Source: Rhexocercosporidium sp. MPI-PUGE-AT-0058
Taxonomy: Eukaryota; Ascomycota; Leotiomycetes; Helotiales
DNA length: 64,000 bases
Direction: 5' to 3'
Assembly: GCA_020746875.1 (NCBI GenBank)
Contig: JAGTJL010000007.1
Span: 682,001-746,000, forward strand
Both the position numbers and the translations under genes were made by a program. Shown in pieces: positions 1-9,721 of the stretch. The notes below the pieces were generated by a model. It was not told where the DNA came from, ran no database searches, and saw only the letters and a list, made by a program, of their open reading frames with translations. Every line of letters begins with the position of its first letter. Positions within the stretch are counted from its first letter, which is position 1.

Positions 1-1837
1 CGACTTAGCAGCAACTATCTCTGAGTCCGGGAGCTGGCTCTTCATGCTCAGTTCCTTCCAGTGGTCGCCCAAGAGATCGAGGAGGAGCTCCCAGCTCTGT
101 CTAAGATCCAGAGATTTCACTGTTTGTCCTTGGCGACATACGTCTCGGATGAAGTTGAAATACGATCTTGATGTGATAAGCACGGCGCCGCTCACACCCA
201 TCGGCCAATATGGTTGCATAACTTTTTCGCTTTCTAGATAATATTAGTTTGAATTAAGCACAGAGTTTTCGGGCTACCTCCCGACGTTATCGAAAACAAG
301 TAGCCATGTTCTTGCTACTGATTATTAGTATATAGTTTAGTATCTCAGTTGTTTATACTCACATGTAAGCTTCAACCAGGTTTTAATGGCAATCAAGTTC
401 TCCTCGTGGCGATTATCATACTCTGCTCCAGGTATTTCCAGTACCTTAGCTATCTTGGCGAAGCTTTGACGAATGCTGACAGAAGTCTCGCACTGAATCC
501 AGAATATAGCATCGTAGGTAGCATCGCCTGCACATGAATGCGCAAACTGAAGTGCAAGTGATGTCTTGCCGACACCTCTTCTTCCATAAATCGAGTAGGT
601 TTTGAACGACGGATCTTCTTTTGGACCCAAGAAAGCCACAATCCGCTTGAGTTCTTCTTGACGGCCGCAGAATGTAGGGATTGGCTTGTATGGCAAAATA
701 GATATCGGAAACGTCACTGACGTGGCTATCTGAGTTGATTCTTGCGCGGGAGTGATAGAGAGGGACTTCAGCTGCTGGTTGACTGATGCGATCCTGGCCA
801 GTTGGCTGACGTGTTGAACAGTGTCGTATAGTGTCGAAATATGATGATTAGCACTGCTGTTTAGATCTGGCCACTTTTCTTCGGCCAGTTTTTCTGTTTG
901 GCTCATTAGATCTGAGAACGAAAAGCCGATATCTTGCGAACTACTTGCCAGATGAAGATTCGTGTAAGTACTCAACTACGTCACAGAGTGTCGACAGGAG
1001 CCTGTCCAGGAAGTCGGAGATAGCAATGGATGCTTCAGACGGTTTCTGCAAATTCTCAAGACATCCGTTGAAGAGCTCTATCGCTCGCTGTACTTTGTGG
1101 AGCAAGTCTGAGATACGTTTAAGTCTGGTTGGGGATGTATACGACATCTTAGGAGGCCACAGATTTAGCATTGAACGGACTAAAGCTCCCGGTGTCTCAA
1201 CTCACCTTCAAGCTGAGGTACATTAGTCTCCAGATCACTGACAAGTCTATAGGTGCAGGGGCCACTAGGTTCGAGAAGGTTTGAATCAAGACAGCTGCAA
1301 CTTGGGGCAAATGTTGGATTTGGCTCATCTCTCGCGTCATCGTCGGTGTAGTTTCCAAGGCGGTAATCTTCGACTGAATTTCGGCCCTGAGACCTTCCCA
1401 GCTTTGAATAGATCCATCTGCCTGCGAGCCTAGCCAAGGTAAGTCTTGTTATACGATCCTCAAGTTTTTGACCTCTCACCAACGGATCGTAGTGTTTCTA
1501 ATGACACGGCGCGAATATATTCCCATCTTGCTACCACAAATGCTCGAGGGTCGCTAAATCTTACGTTAACATACGAACGCGCAAACGTAGTTCTAAGTTA
1601 CTCACGCAAAGTCGATCTCATATTCGTCCAACTTTGTTGTGGCAGAGAAAGCGGTTCCTCCGGGCACCAAAGTATCCTGGATAGGGTCACCTACGTGAAC
1701 TTGTTCGTGAGCTAGGATTCCAATCCAATTTGTTGCTTCTTACTTTGGATCTCCATCGTTTTGCCGCCGCCCCCTTGGTGTCTTGCGGTTTCGAGATCCG
1801 AGCTACTCGCCTGGAGCACCTCCTCGCCAAACGTCAT
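1..1837 (-). CDS. NB-ARC (STAND/NLR-like) protein, 5' part, runs off left edge
   Basis: Fungal NLR-like ATPase. Such proteins are signal-transducing switches, often linked to non-self recognition or programmed cell death; the role here is inferred from family. Eight exons reconstruct in frame: 1837-1744, 1690-1606, 1553-1480, 1429-1206, 1147-985, 911-363, 314-278 and 229 to beyond position 1. The helical N-terminal region (for example VAPAPIDLSVIW) resembles those preceding fungal NB-ARC domains. The NTPase shows a Walker A (YGRRGVGKTSLA, about 520-565), a Walker B/kinase-2 strand (WLLVFDNVG, split by an intron near 278-314) and an RNBS-B-like GAVLITSR (about 165-190). The start at 1837 (MTFGEEVLQ) is the first Met joining the chain. 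The intron at 912-984 has a weak GTGACG donor and is needed to change frame; a frameshift lesion there is the alternative. The repeat or sensor domain lies outside the window. Confidence 0.75.
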
Positions 1838-2289
1838 GGTAATGATTTTTCCCCCCGGTGAGATACGAGTGCTATCTTTGGTAATTCCTGGAGGTTGAGA
1901 CAGAGATAGAGAGAATTCACTGGTAGGACGTGTGGAGGTTCGGAATTCACACGTCGTGAGGCTGTGACGTGAATGCTGAGGTGGCACTGGTTCTGCCTAG
2001 CATGTTGCCTACATGTCGGAAATGCAGATGCCTGATCATTACGCCCGACTGTGGTGTGGTTTGTGGCTTGGGCCTAATGACTCTGATTTGCTGCACGTAT
2101 GCATGGCTGCATGTGGCGATCAGGTGCAGTGGTGTCCCAACCCGATTGGTCTCAGAACACCGCACAGCTGCGCCCAATCGGTCCCAGCGTTGATAGCCAT
2201 TAGGCTTAGGCGAAAGAAGAAAACAACGAGATCGACGGAAACTGGACGGAGATCTAATGCTGATACCTGTGTGTTAGCCTAGCTAGCAC
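1838..2289. promoter_or_regulatory. Upstream region of the NB-ARC gene with a CCAAT inverted repeat
   Basis: No convincing gene. An 8-bp inverted repeat, CCGATTGG at 2142-2149 and CCAATCGG at 2174-2181, puts two CCAAT boxes head to head 24 bp apart, about 0.3 kb upstream of the NB-ARC start. CCAAT boxes bind the HAP complex in fungi. Function here is inference. Confidence 0.3.
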
Positions 2290-3411
2290 GATCCTGAAAG
2301 CTCTATTCAGCATTATTATACTTCTTGATTTACTTGATACTAGGTATATGAAGTTTATTACTTCGTATCCCTTCGTCCGGTGAGACATGCCCATGCTAAT
2401 AGGGGTAGTATAAGCCGGTTATGAAGGAGGTGAGGCAAGGGCCTAATATATTATGTTATATACCTTTACATATAAATTCCTTAGTAAACTACATACAGTT
2501 AATAAAATCACGTCTAATACTCCTCTTTTATATATAACGAAATATTATAAAAGTAATAGCTATTATACGGTCTCTTTAAAGAAGTAAGGATTAGCTTTCT
2601 TAAAACTTTCTGCTTTTTTCTTATATATATACACTAAACGCAAAAGTTATGTTTAAAAAGCTTCTTCTAAAAGTATTGTCGTACAAAATTGGAGCAGGCT
2701 TTTAGTAGTACAAAAGCTTTACGATTAACTTAAGTATAAGGGTTCAAAAGATTTGTTTAAGCAAGCGTTCATTTTTATTAAAAAAATATTATAAGTTAAA
2801 TATAGATATACATGAATACTTATAAGAGTATATATATAACTAGTAGATTACGTTAATATGACGGTTTAGAGCTTCCAGAGCCTTATTTCCAGCCTCGGCT
2901 ATTCACTTCTTATTTAGGAAGTTGCCGAGATTAGACGAGCTTTTACAGAGTTTACTTTTATATATAACTTACTTTTTTTTATACTTTCTTTTCTACGTAA
3001 TTATAAAGTCCAAGAAATACCTAGTATTTTTATATTCCCGCTATAGAATGTAAGTCGCCAGTTACGCGTGATTACCGTCTTTATAGAGTAAGCGTTACAA
3101 AAACCTTCCCTCTTTTTCTTTTCTTCGGCGCAAATCTAAAGAATTAAATAACCTTTCTTTTCCGAGCCTTTTCTTTTATATAATGAGCTAAAGCTAAGTC
3201 GAAGGCTTAACTTTCTCTTATTAAAAACTAATCTTCCGCTGAAAACGTAAATATATCTTCTGCTTTCTTTTCCGTCCCTTTTATCCTCTTTTCTATAACG
3301 ATGACGCCGAGCACAATATAAAATATACTTAAAAGTAATATAAATACTTTTAAAAAAGATATTAAAGAAGAAGATAACTTATATTATAATAAGTACTATG
3401 TAATTGCTCAA
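2290..3411. repeat. AT-rich RIP-like island (degenerate repeat or transposon relic)
   Basis: About 1.1 kb of strikingly AT/TA-rich sequence in an otherwise balanced window. TATATA strings and TTAA/TTATA runs are dense, and there is no open frame of note. Small islands of normal composition (for example around 2865-2945) suggest it was once ordinary sequence. Repeat-induced point mutation converts CpA to TpA in duplicated DNA in Pezizomycotina and gives exactly this look. The original element cannot be identified. Its right edge coincides with the abrupt end of the Zn2Cys6 pseudogene at about 3411. Confidence 0.65.
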
Positions 3412-4111
3412 TCACCTCGATACTAGCGTCAACCTGAGCAGCAGCACTGTCGCTGTTCCCATGATATGCTTCAAAGCAAAAAAAAACAACAGGCTCGTGA
3501 TAAGACTCGTTCGGATGTTGAAATCAAGAGCACCGATCGCGATGACAGTATGCCTCACACATGGCTCCATCTCACTTGCCTGAAGTACATGTCGACTCCA
3601 GAACTCGGACTCACGAAGTCCAGTCAGCTGCCTGACATTCTGGATGCAGAACCGTTGAAAATACCCGAACTCTTTGTCGGTGCTGAAAAGCTTCGAGACA
3701 GTTGCGGGCGATTTACACAGCACCTTGACATTGGGCAAAATAGGTCTCGCCACAGGACGCTTTAGACCTGGGGTAGTGAGAGTCTTGTAGCCTTCGCACT
3801 CAGCCCCGTATTTCTCACATCTTCTGGAAAAGGGATGAACCTCGTCGCATTTGACCCTCCTGCTCAACACGTCGGCAGCGAAGCAGAAAATGAAAAGAGG
3901 GGGAGATACACCCAGGGGCTCCAAACAAGCACAAAAGGTCGGGATTGAAAGACGGGGAGTTCCTACCGTCTTCTACAAAACGATTGATGGCTAGCACCAT
4001 GATCAGACAATTGGAAAGTGGAGACACCCACTTGCAAGTAATACAGCCAGACGAGACCTTTGGTCCATGTGATTTCTTAGACCTCTTCTGAACAGGCACC
4101 TGGTCAGCCAT
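3412..4111 (-). pseudogene. Truncated Zn(II)2Cys6 transcription factor
   Basis: The N-terminal exon starts at 4111 (MADQVPVQKRSKKSHGPKV) and carries the first two zinc ligands, CITC. After an intron-like interval of about 200 nt the cluster resumes as RRVKCDEVHPFSRRCEKYGAEC (about 3790-3870). The fourth cysteine of C-x2-C-x6-C-x6-C-x2-C-x6-C is replaced by Ser or Phe, and no splice choice restores normal spacing between C2 and C3. A middle region typical of the fungal_trans_2 (DUF3468) type follows (YFQRFCIQNVRQL, then a W...LQAS-x-EP-x-VRH-x-VIAIGAL pattern). The protein stops just after GALDF, where it meets the AT-rich island, so more than half of the usual 450-600 residues are missing. 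Most likely a pseudogene cut by the RIP-affected repeat. Confidence 0.65.
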
Positions 4112-4964
4112 TTCGATGCCTAACCTTGCACAGTTGCACTACACAGTGAGAATTCAATCAAGGAGAATAGAGCAGAAGCCAAAGATAGAAGGCAAAGAGC
4201 AGAAATGTACAGATAGAGGTCATGAGCGATGACCAATCTTGAGATTGACGTTGGAACAAGAAGCGCCCGAGAAAGAGTGGCATTCAGGCTGTGCGCCAGG
4301 AGCACTCCTCTCCCTCGTCAAGACAGGGGCGTTGATAGAGCACCTCGTAATCGCAGCAACTCAAGGCCGACCCCCCAGGCATCACCTGTCATCACTAAGG
4401 TCCTTTAGGAACCTGATGTCTGTACGAATACCTATAAACAAAAATATCGTCTCTCTATCAGTTCTGTGCAGTTGGATGTAACATTGTTATTTTCAGGCAA
4501 AATGGTACCGTTACACCAAGGAGCTGGCATCGCAATGGCGAGGAGTTTCAAAGCCAAATGGCATTTCGAATACAAACTACTTCCGCTGTCGTTCAATCGC
4601 TAAATTGAACCCGAATAGACAGCAGTGAATGAGAATACGACAGAGTTGTAGTTCAACAATGATGCAGACTAGTACTACGACATGGCGCTGCTGCTTGCCA
4701 GTAAGATGGCTACCTATAACAGTGTTTCTTGAATTGAATTGAAAAAAAAAATTTGCATGACACTGTGCTGATAGTTTTTGTCTGTGAACAATAGAAAGCA
4801 TCTCCTGCCCGACTTAAACTTGGTTGTCAAGGGTGTCTCGAACGAAGCCTGTGAGCGATGTATGAAAATATAGCAAATGGCCGGCAGAAAAACAATTGAT
4901 AAACAACAGAAACACATTACGAGATGCTCCAAAGCCAGCAGCACGAAACGAAAAACCGAACTTG
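4112..4964. other. Intergenic, nothing recognised
   Basis: About 0.85 kb with only short, unconvincing frames on both strands; no tRNA-like or repeat structure seen. Confidence 0.5.
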
Positions 4965-5336
4965 TCAGGCATGTGGGATATCATACGCTTGAAGGGGCAT
5001 GAGGGGAAACAACCCATTCGCGCCCCAAAATTGGCTGCGCACTTCCTAAGAGTTGTTCAAAAGGCCCTTGGGAATATCGAACTGGCTGTCTCCTTCCATA
5101 CCCGTGCTGTCCTTTGCTGTGTATGCAACTTGATAGCCTCCCGTGACGTTGGGTAAATTGCCGTGATGTTCTAGCGACCACGACCTCGGGTGCAGGAGAA
5201 GATCGCCGTAGCTCATCAACTTCATGTTAATTGCTTCGAAAGAGGGCTCTCGCCGCATCATAATTCTAATCACCATACATCTCATAACTCCTCTTTGGCC
5301 ACTAGATCTTGTTATCTCCAGCTTCATTTTTTGCAA
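4965..5336 (-). pseudogene. Hypothetical protein fragment with internal stop
   Basis: A coding-looking frame (MKLMSYGDLLLHPRSW, then GNLPNVTGGYQVAYT and DSQFDIPKGLLNNS) ends at TAG (5046-5048). It continues in the same frame without another stop through EVRSQFWGANGLFPL and PLQAYDIPHA to a TGA at 4965-4967. The downstream piece keeps natural protein composition, so the TAG is probably a nonsense mutation, for example CAG to TAG by a C-to-T change. No N-terminal exon was found to the right. The family is not recognised with confidence; a real short gene ending at 5046 is the alternative. Confidence 0.4.
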
Positions 5337-5753
5337 CTGTGTCTACCAAGTGCTCAGGGCAATTCATCTTGCAGGGCTTAAACTTCCTAGCCGAGGGCAG
5401 TGGGATTTCCCGGACCTGGGAATCTCATGATAACATTAAACAATTGTTTGCCTCTGTTCCAAGTTTTGCATAGTACAGGTCAGCGATCAAAGTCAAGTTC
5501 CCTTTTTCTCATGTTATTGATCGCGTCTACCGCTCGAGACTGACTCGCTCAGCTCTGATGGCACAGCCTCAGCTAGGGGTAGCTTTGAGTTCAAAACCAA
5601 TGAGACACCTCCCCCACGCGCCCACACCGAACCTCCAGAAGTACAAAGAACCTCTGCCTCACCGTTGGCAGTTCGCGAGGCTCGGATTGTTGCAACCCCA
5701 TTTGTTTCCAAAGCGCTTGTTCTAATTATCTGCCATTTTGAACTGTCGCCAAC
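5337..5753. promoter_or_regulatory. Upstream region of the first coiled-coil paralogue
   Basis: About 420 bp before the ATG at 5754, pyrimidine-rich close to the start, with no convincing coding frame. Confidence 0.3.
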
Positions 5754-7151
5754 ATGACTTCACGAGAGTGGGACGCATACAAAAGCTTAGGAATCACCAG
5801 CCGTGAGAGCAGTGGAGCTACATGCCTGGGAACCAACAGATACGGGAAACGATGCCGATGGGACATCGAACATAGTTCCTTCCAAGCGATACGTGCTGTA
5901 TTAGACGAGATGGAGCGACGACCCCCGAAGGAAGCGCTGTCATCCCTAGATCATCTCGCTCGCCTTTGTCTATCCTGCGAATTTCATCCGAGCCAGCGTT
6001 GGGATGTGATTTCTAGATGGAAGAGTGCTATCGCGGAAGCTGTGCGGGAATACGATAAAGGCGTGGAGCTGAAGAGGAAAATCGCGGAATTGGAATCGCA
6101 ATCGCAATCGCAATCCGGGAGTCAAGAAGCGCTTCAAGGACTTCATGATGAGATTGCGAGATTGAAGTACCAGCTTACGGTGGAGCAGACCGCACGCTCA
6201 TCGTCGGAACAGGAACTCGGAAAACACATTCTGCAATCCAATGACCTCCAGCAGAGGTTGCGGGATGAAATCCGCAAATTCGAAACCGCCTCAGCTGAAC
6301 GTGACAGTCTATTCGAGCGAGTGGCTTCTTTGAATTCAGATCTGACGCACTGGAAGACGAAGGGCTTGCGGACTGAGAGATCGCTGGAAGTCGAGTTTAG
6401 CAGAGCCACCAATTTCGAAAAGATCAGCCTTGAAGCTGAACGTGACCGTGACAATTCAGCGCTGCTTTCTCGACGAGTCGTCAATCTGGAGACTTTTTTG
6501 AAGGAAGAGAAACAGATGTCCTCTCAGCAATCGGCACAGCTTGCGGAGGCAGCAATTGAACGACTGGGCTCACAGAAGGCGTATACAATCCTAAAGTCCG
6601 AGCTTGAGCAGGCGTCACACAAACAAGAAATTCTCGTGAATGAGCTTAGTCTCGAGCGAGCCAAACACACAGATATTCGTCAAGCTTTAGGTGAAGTCCA
6701 GCAGGATCTCGTGGCGAGCCAGTCCAGCTTAGACAAAGCTCACGCAAAGATCGCGGCTTCATTGACAGAAAACGAGCGATTACGAATGTCAGTAGCGGAG
6801 GGCCAAAAGCAATATATCGAGTTGATCATAGAACTACGCCGAGAGATGAAGTCAACAGAGGACAATCTCTCTTCGACGAAACGAGCCCTCGATGAAGCCC
6901 AAACAGAAGTCCGCGAGCTTCGGACCTCTGCAGGAGAAGGAGAGAATCGATTTTCTGCTGATATAGCAGAAATTAAAGCATTGACTAGACAAATTGACTT
7001 CTACAGGAAGCATCCCTTTAAGGCGTTCTTCTTCACGATGATTGGAAATTTCAGCCGGCGACCTATGGCCTTTCTTGATGGGCTGAGAGTGGCGAGATTT
7101 AATACAGCCATTCAGAGCGCCGCCAGTGGAGTTGAGCCCGTCGACAGTTAA
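5754..7151 (+). CDS. Coiled-coil protein with N-terminal Cys signature and C-terminal IDFxRxHPF motif (copy 1)
   Basis: Single-exon 465-residue protein of unknown function. The N-terminus has WDAY (6-9), then C24-x9-C34 and C72-x2-C75-x2-H78, a plausible zinc-binding module. It resembles the CxGxxxxGxxC ... LCxxxH segment found ahead of fungal T5orf172/GIY-YIG domains, but no nuclease domain is present here. Residues about 95-410 are almost continuous heptad-rich coiled coil. The C-terminal 54 residues begin with RQIDFYRKHPF (412-422), followed by a short hydrophobic stretch (KAFFFTMIG) that may contact a membrane. A paralogue at 9722-10888 keeps the same Cys positions and the same C-terminal motif. 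The start at 5754 is fixed by alignment with that copy. Confidence 0.8.
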   Translation: MTSREWDAYKSLGITSRESSGATCLGTNRYGKRCRWDIEHSSFQAIRAVLDEMERRPPKEALSSLDHLARLCLSCEFHPSQRWDVISRWKSAIAEAVREYDKGVELKRKIAELESQSQSQSGSQEALQGLHDEIARLKYQLTVEQTARSSSEQELGKHILQSNDLQQRLRDEIRKFETASAERDSLFERVASLNSDLTHWKTKGLRTERSLEVEFSRATNFEKISLEAERDRDNSALLSRRVVNLETFLKEEKQMSSQQSAQLAEAAIERLGSQKAYTILKSELEQASHKQEILVNELSLERAKHTDIRQALGEVQQDLVASQSSLDKAHAKIAASLTENERLRMSVAEGQKQYIELIIELRREMKSTEDNLSSTKRALDEAQTEVRELRTSAGEGENRFSADIAEIKALTRQIDFYRKHPFKAFFFTMIGNFSRRPMAFLDGLRVARFNTAIQSAASGVEPVDS

Positions 7152-8002
7152 CTATAGAGTCAGCAATGGTCCTGCGAATTGCATTGTGTACGGATATCTC
7201 AAAGCCAACGCAAGTCTCTTCGCCTTCAATTTTGATACATTGCTTCCACTCACCTACATTACTCGATTGCCGACCGCCATCTAACAGCCTCTCTTGGCCT
7301 CCAACCTTGGGACTAGAATCGCAAATTTGGTGGACTGCTAGCCATGCATCTGGCATTACCTCTACCTAAGGTTCGAGTGATCACTTCTCTTCGGCAATGT
7401 CAGCTTTCCCGCCAATCCTCTTCCTTACGGGTCCAGCATCAATTTCATGAACGTTCACCATGCACGCAAGTCTCCCACTGGTATCCTGAATTTCCATATT
7501 CCCCTTCATCAATCGCCATGGACTCCTCCGAGTTGCACAACCTCTCTGCAATGCAGATTCGAAGTGGCTAGTCTCGATGACAAACACATAATCGAAGATT
7601 TGCCTTTCGCTTGTTTTGTTTGGAACCGTAGCAATTCTACACCTCTCCGCGGAACAACTGACCAATGCGTTGCTACGTCGTCGAACTGACCATACAACCC
7701 GGGCGAGCCCAGGAAACGGCATTGTTTTCATTCGGCGATTTACGCCCGCCTTGAACTCCATGAAGTCCAATGCTTCTTCGCCAGCCTCACGCCCTGGCCT
7801 GCGCTGCTGATCTCTTCTGTCTATGTTTATCGAATGGGAATGTGCCACGGTGTGCACTGTACAGTCTACCATATGAGATGAAAGACCTACTGGGTTTGAC
7901 AAAGGTATCAGCTGTGAGACGATGCATAGATAGATTTACGAGGATCTATTCGCCAGCGGAGAAGATGGAGGGGGTGATTTTTCCAGCCTCACTTCGGAGG
8001 TA
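7152..8002. other. Intergenic, no supported gene
   Basis: A 173-codon open stretch on the minus strand (7381-7902) and overlapping plus-strand frames exist. None has a recognisable domain, and they contradict one another. Left unannotated. Confidence 0.4.
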
Positions 8003-8410
8003 ATGGGTCCGAGGACGCCCGACTCCATAGGGAGCGTCGAAGAGGCACAAGCATTTATCCATGCTGTCTGCCCATCATCGGTCCCATTTCACCTTCCAGC
8101 TTCATCGACATCATCTCGCCTTTCATCAACTTCGATAAACAAAACGAGTGCAACAAATCTACTTCACATCACCGGCAAGAATCTGAAAGACCTTCGACTC
8201 GTTCTTGATAATGCAGGCGGAAATCTCTTCCTTGGTCAATGGGTAGGTTCCGACTTCCCTCCGCAGGTATAGGTTGAGCTCTTTACTAATGTGTCATGAT
8301 TCTAGGTGCTACGAAGAGACTGCAACCTACACCGATTGGTATGGCCGATCACATCAGGTCAAACACAAGGTCGACTGTGGCTCGCCGTGGTGCTCTACTT
8401 CTTCTGCTAA
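8003..8410 (+). CDS. Possible small hypothetical protein, two exons
   Basis: An ATG at 8003 opens 88 codons to 8266 (containing LLHITGKNLKDLRLVLDNAG). A canonical-looking but very short 39-nt intron follows (8267-8305, GTATAG donor, TTTACTAAT branch, TAG acceptor), then 35 codons to a stop at 8408-8410. The product would be 122 residues, with a Ser/Thr-rich start and a Trp-rich end (LFLGQWVG, RLWLAVVLYF). No family is recognised. The coding look is modest and the intron is short for this genome, so this is a candidate only. Confidence 0.28.
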
Positions 8411-9721
8411 GAAATAGAGAGTGTCTCTCAAGAAGGGATGTGGGTGGATCAAGGATCAACGTTCGTCCCAATGTAATCGAGGAGCGATTAGGTTGAGGTT
8501 TAATGAAATCGTGTTGGTGGCTGCGAATTCGTAATCTTCGAAAGATACATTAACATGTGAGGTTTGAGCGAGCCTGGTCATCATTTTTGCACGACTATTT
8601 CAATGCTATACTGGATGGATTTACATGTTTGATGGCAGACTTTCTCTACAAAGAGACATGATGATCGGTTCTATTCTTCCTTGTCAGCGCACTCTCGCTA
8701 AAGTCATTACCTAGGTGTTTTATATAGATTCTATCTGACAAGTAGAATCAGATCTATAAACGTAATTTCTCGGTCGTCGACGTTATTACCATGCACCCGT
8801 GGCTTTGGTGGTCGCTGAAACAGGAGAGGAAGAATATCCTTCTTTTGAGGTGAGGTGACTCGAAAATCGCTCGCTCCAGAGTCATGTTAAAGAACTTGCT
8901 GCACACCGGGCCCCGAGGGCTACAAAATCTTTCAATTTTAGGGTCAAAACTTGTAAATGAAATTCGATGCCATTACAGCCTTTGTTTTCGATCCTCTCGG
9001 ATTTTGGAATGCGGTACACCAACGCCTCAATATGGACCCTCATTTCTCCCTCGTTACGCTAAGCGCTGGACGGTCAGCCACGCGACCAAAATGACCACCC
9101 AATATTCAAGCTCCCGTCTATGAATAGAAACGATGCACTTTACTCATAGTTCACAAGTCCTGTAGTTAGAGATCTGGGTACACCAAGGCCCCGTAATCTT
9201 CTCCATCAATTCTTGGCGTTGAAGCAAAAGCCTCGAAATCGCCTTCGGTGGGGCTGGAACTTAGCGACGAACAGCCCAAACTCACAGGCCATAGTCGTTA
9301 ACGAAGTAAACACAGCACATTAAAACTACCCAGGCACTCAGCCGAGTTAGATTCATGCCTGATCTATGCTTGATCTTCCTACATAAAACTCAAACGCCGT
9401 GATTATCTTTTCATAATCCCATGTCTTTTTCCTTGGCGGTATTTTGCCATCTGCATCTGATCTCCTGATTGAGCTGTTGCCGCCAGCCCAAACGAGAGCC
9501 GTCTCAGATCTCTTAAGAAACACCAACATTTCGTGGCTTGGGAAACAAATCCTTCAGTTTTGTGTGGGTGCTGCCACCGATACGAGAGCAATTAAATGAT
9601 AGCATCTTGATATCAACTTGCCGATGCTACAGAGAGATTTTGGAATATTCAATTTTCGACTTCAATCTTTGAGTGCCTAATTAGCTTCCAACCACTCAGG
9701 CGTTATTCAATACACATCACG
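8411..9721. other. Intergenic, nothing recognised
   Basis: About 1.3 kb with only short frames; includes the promoter region of the second coiled-coil paralogue. Confidence 0.4.

Noticed and set aside
7381..7902. 173-codon minus-strand frame
   Set aside because: No recognisable domain, no splice context, basic random-like composition and overlapping frames on the other strand; kept only as a note.
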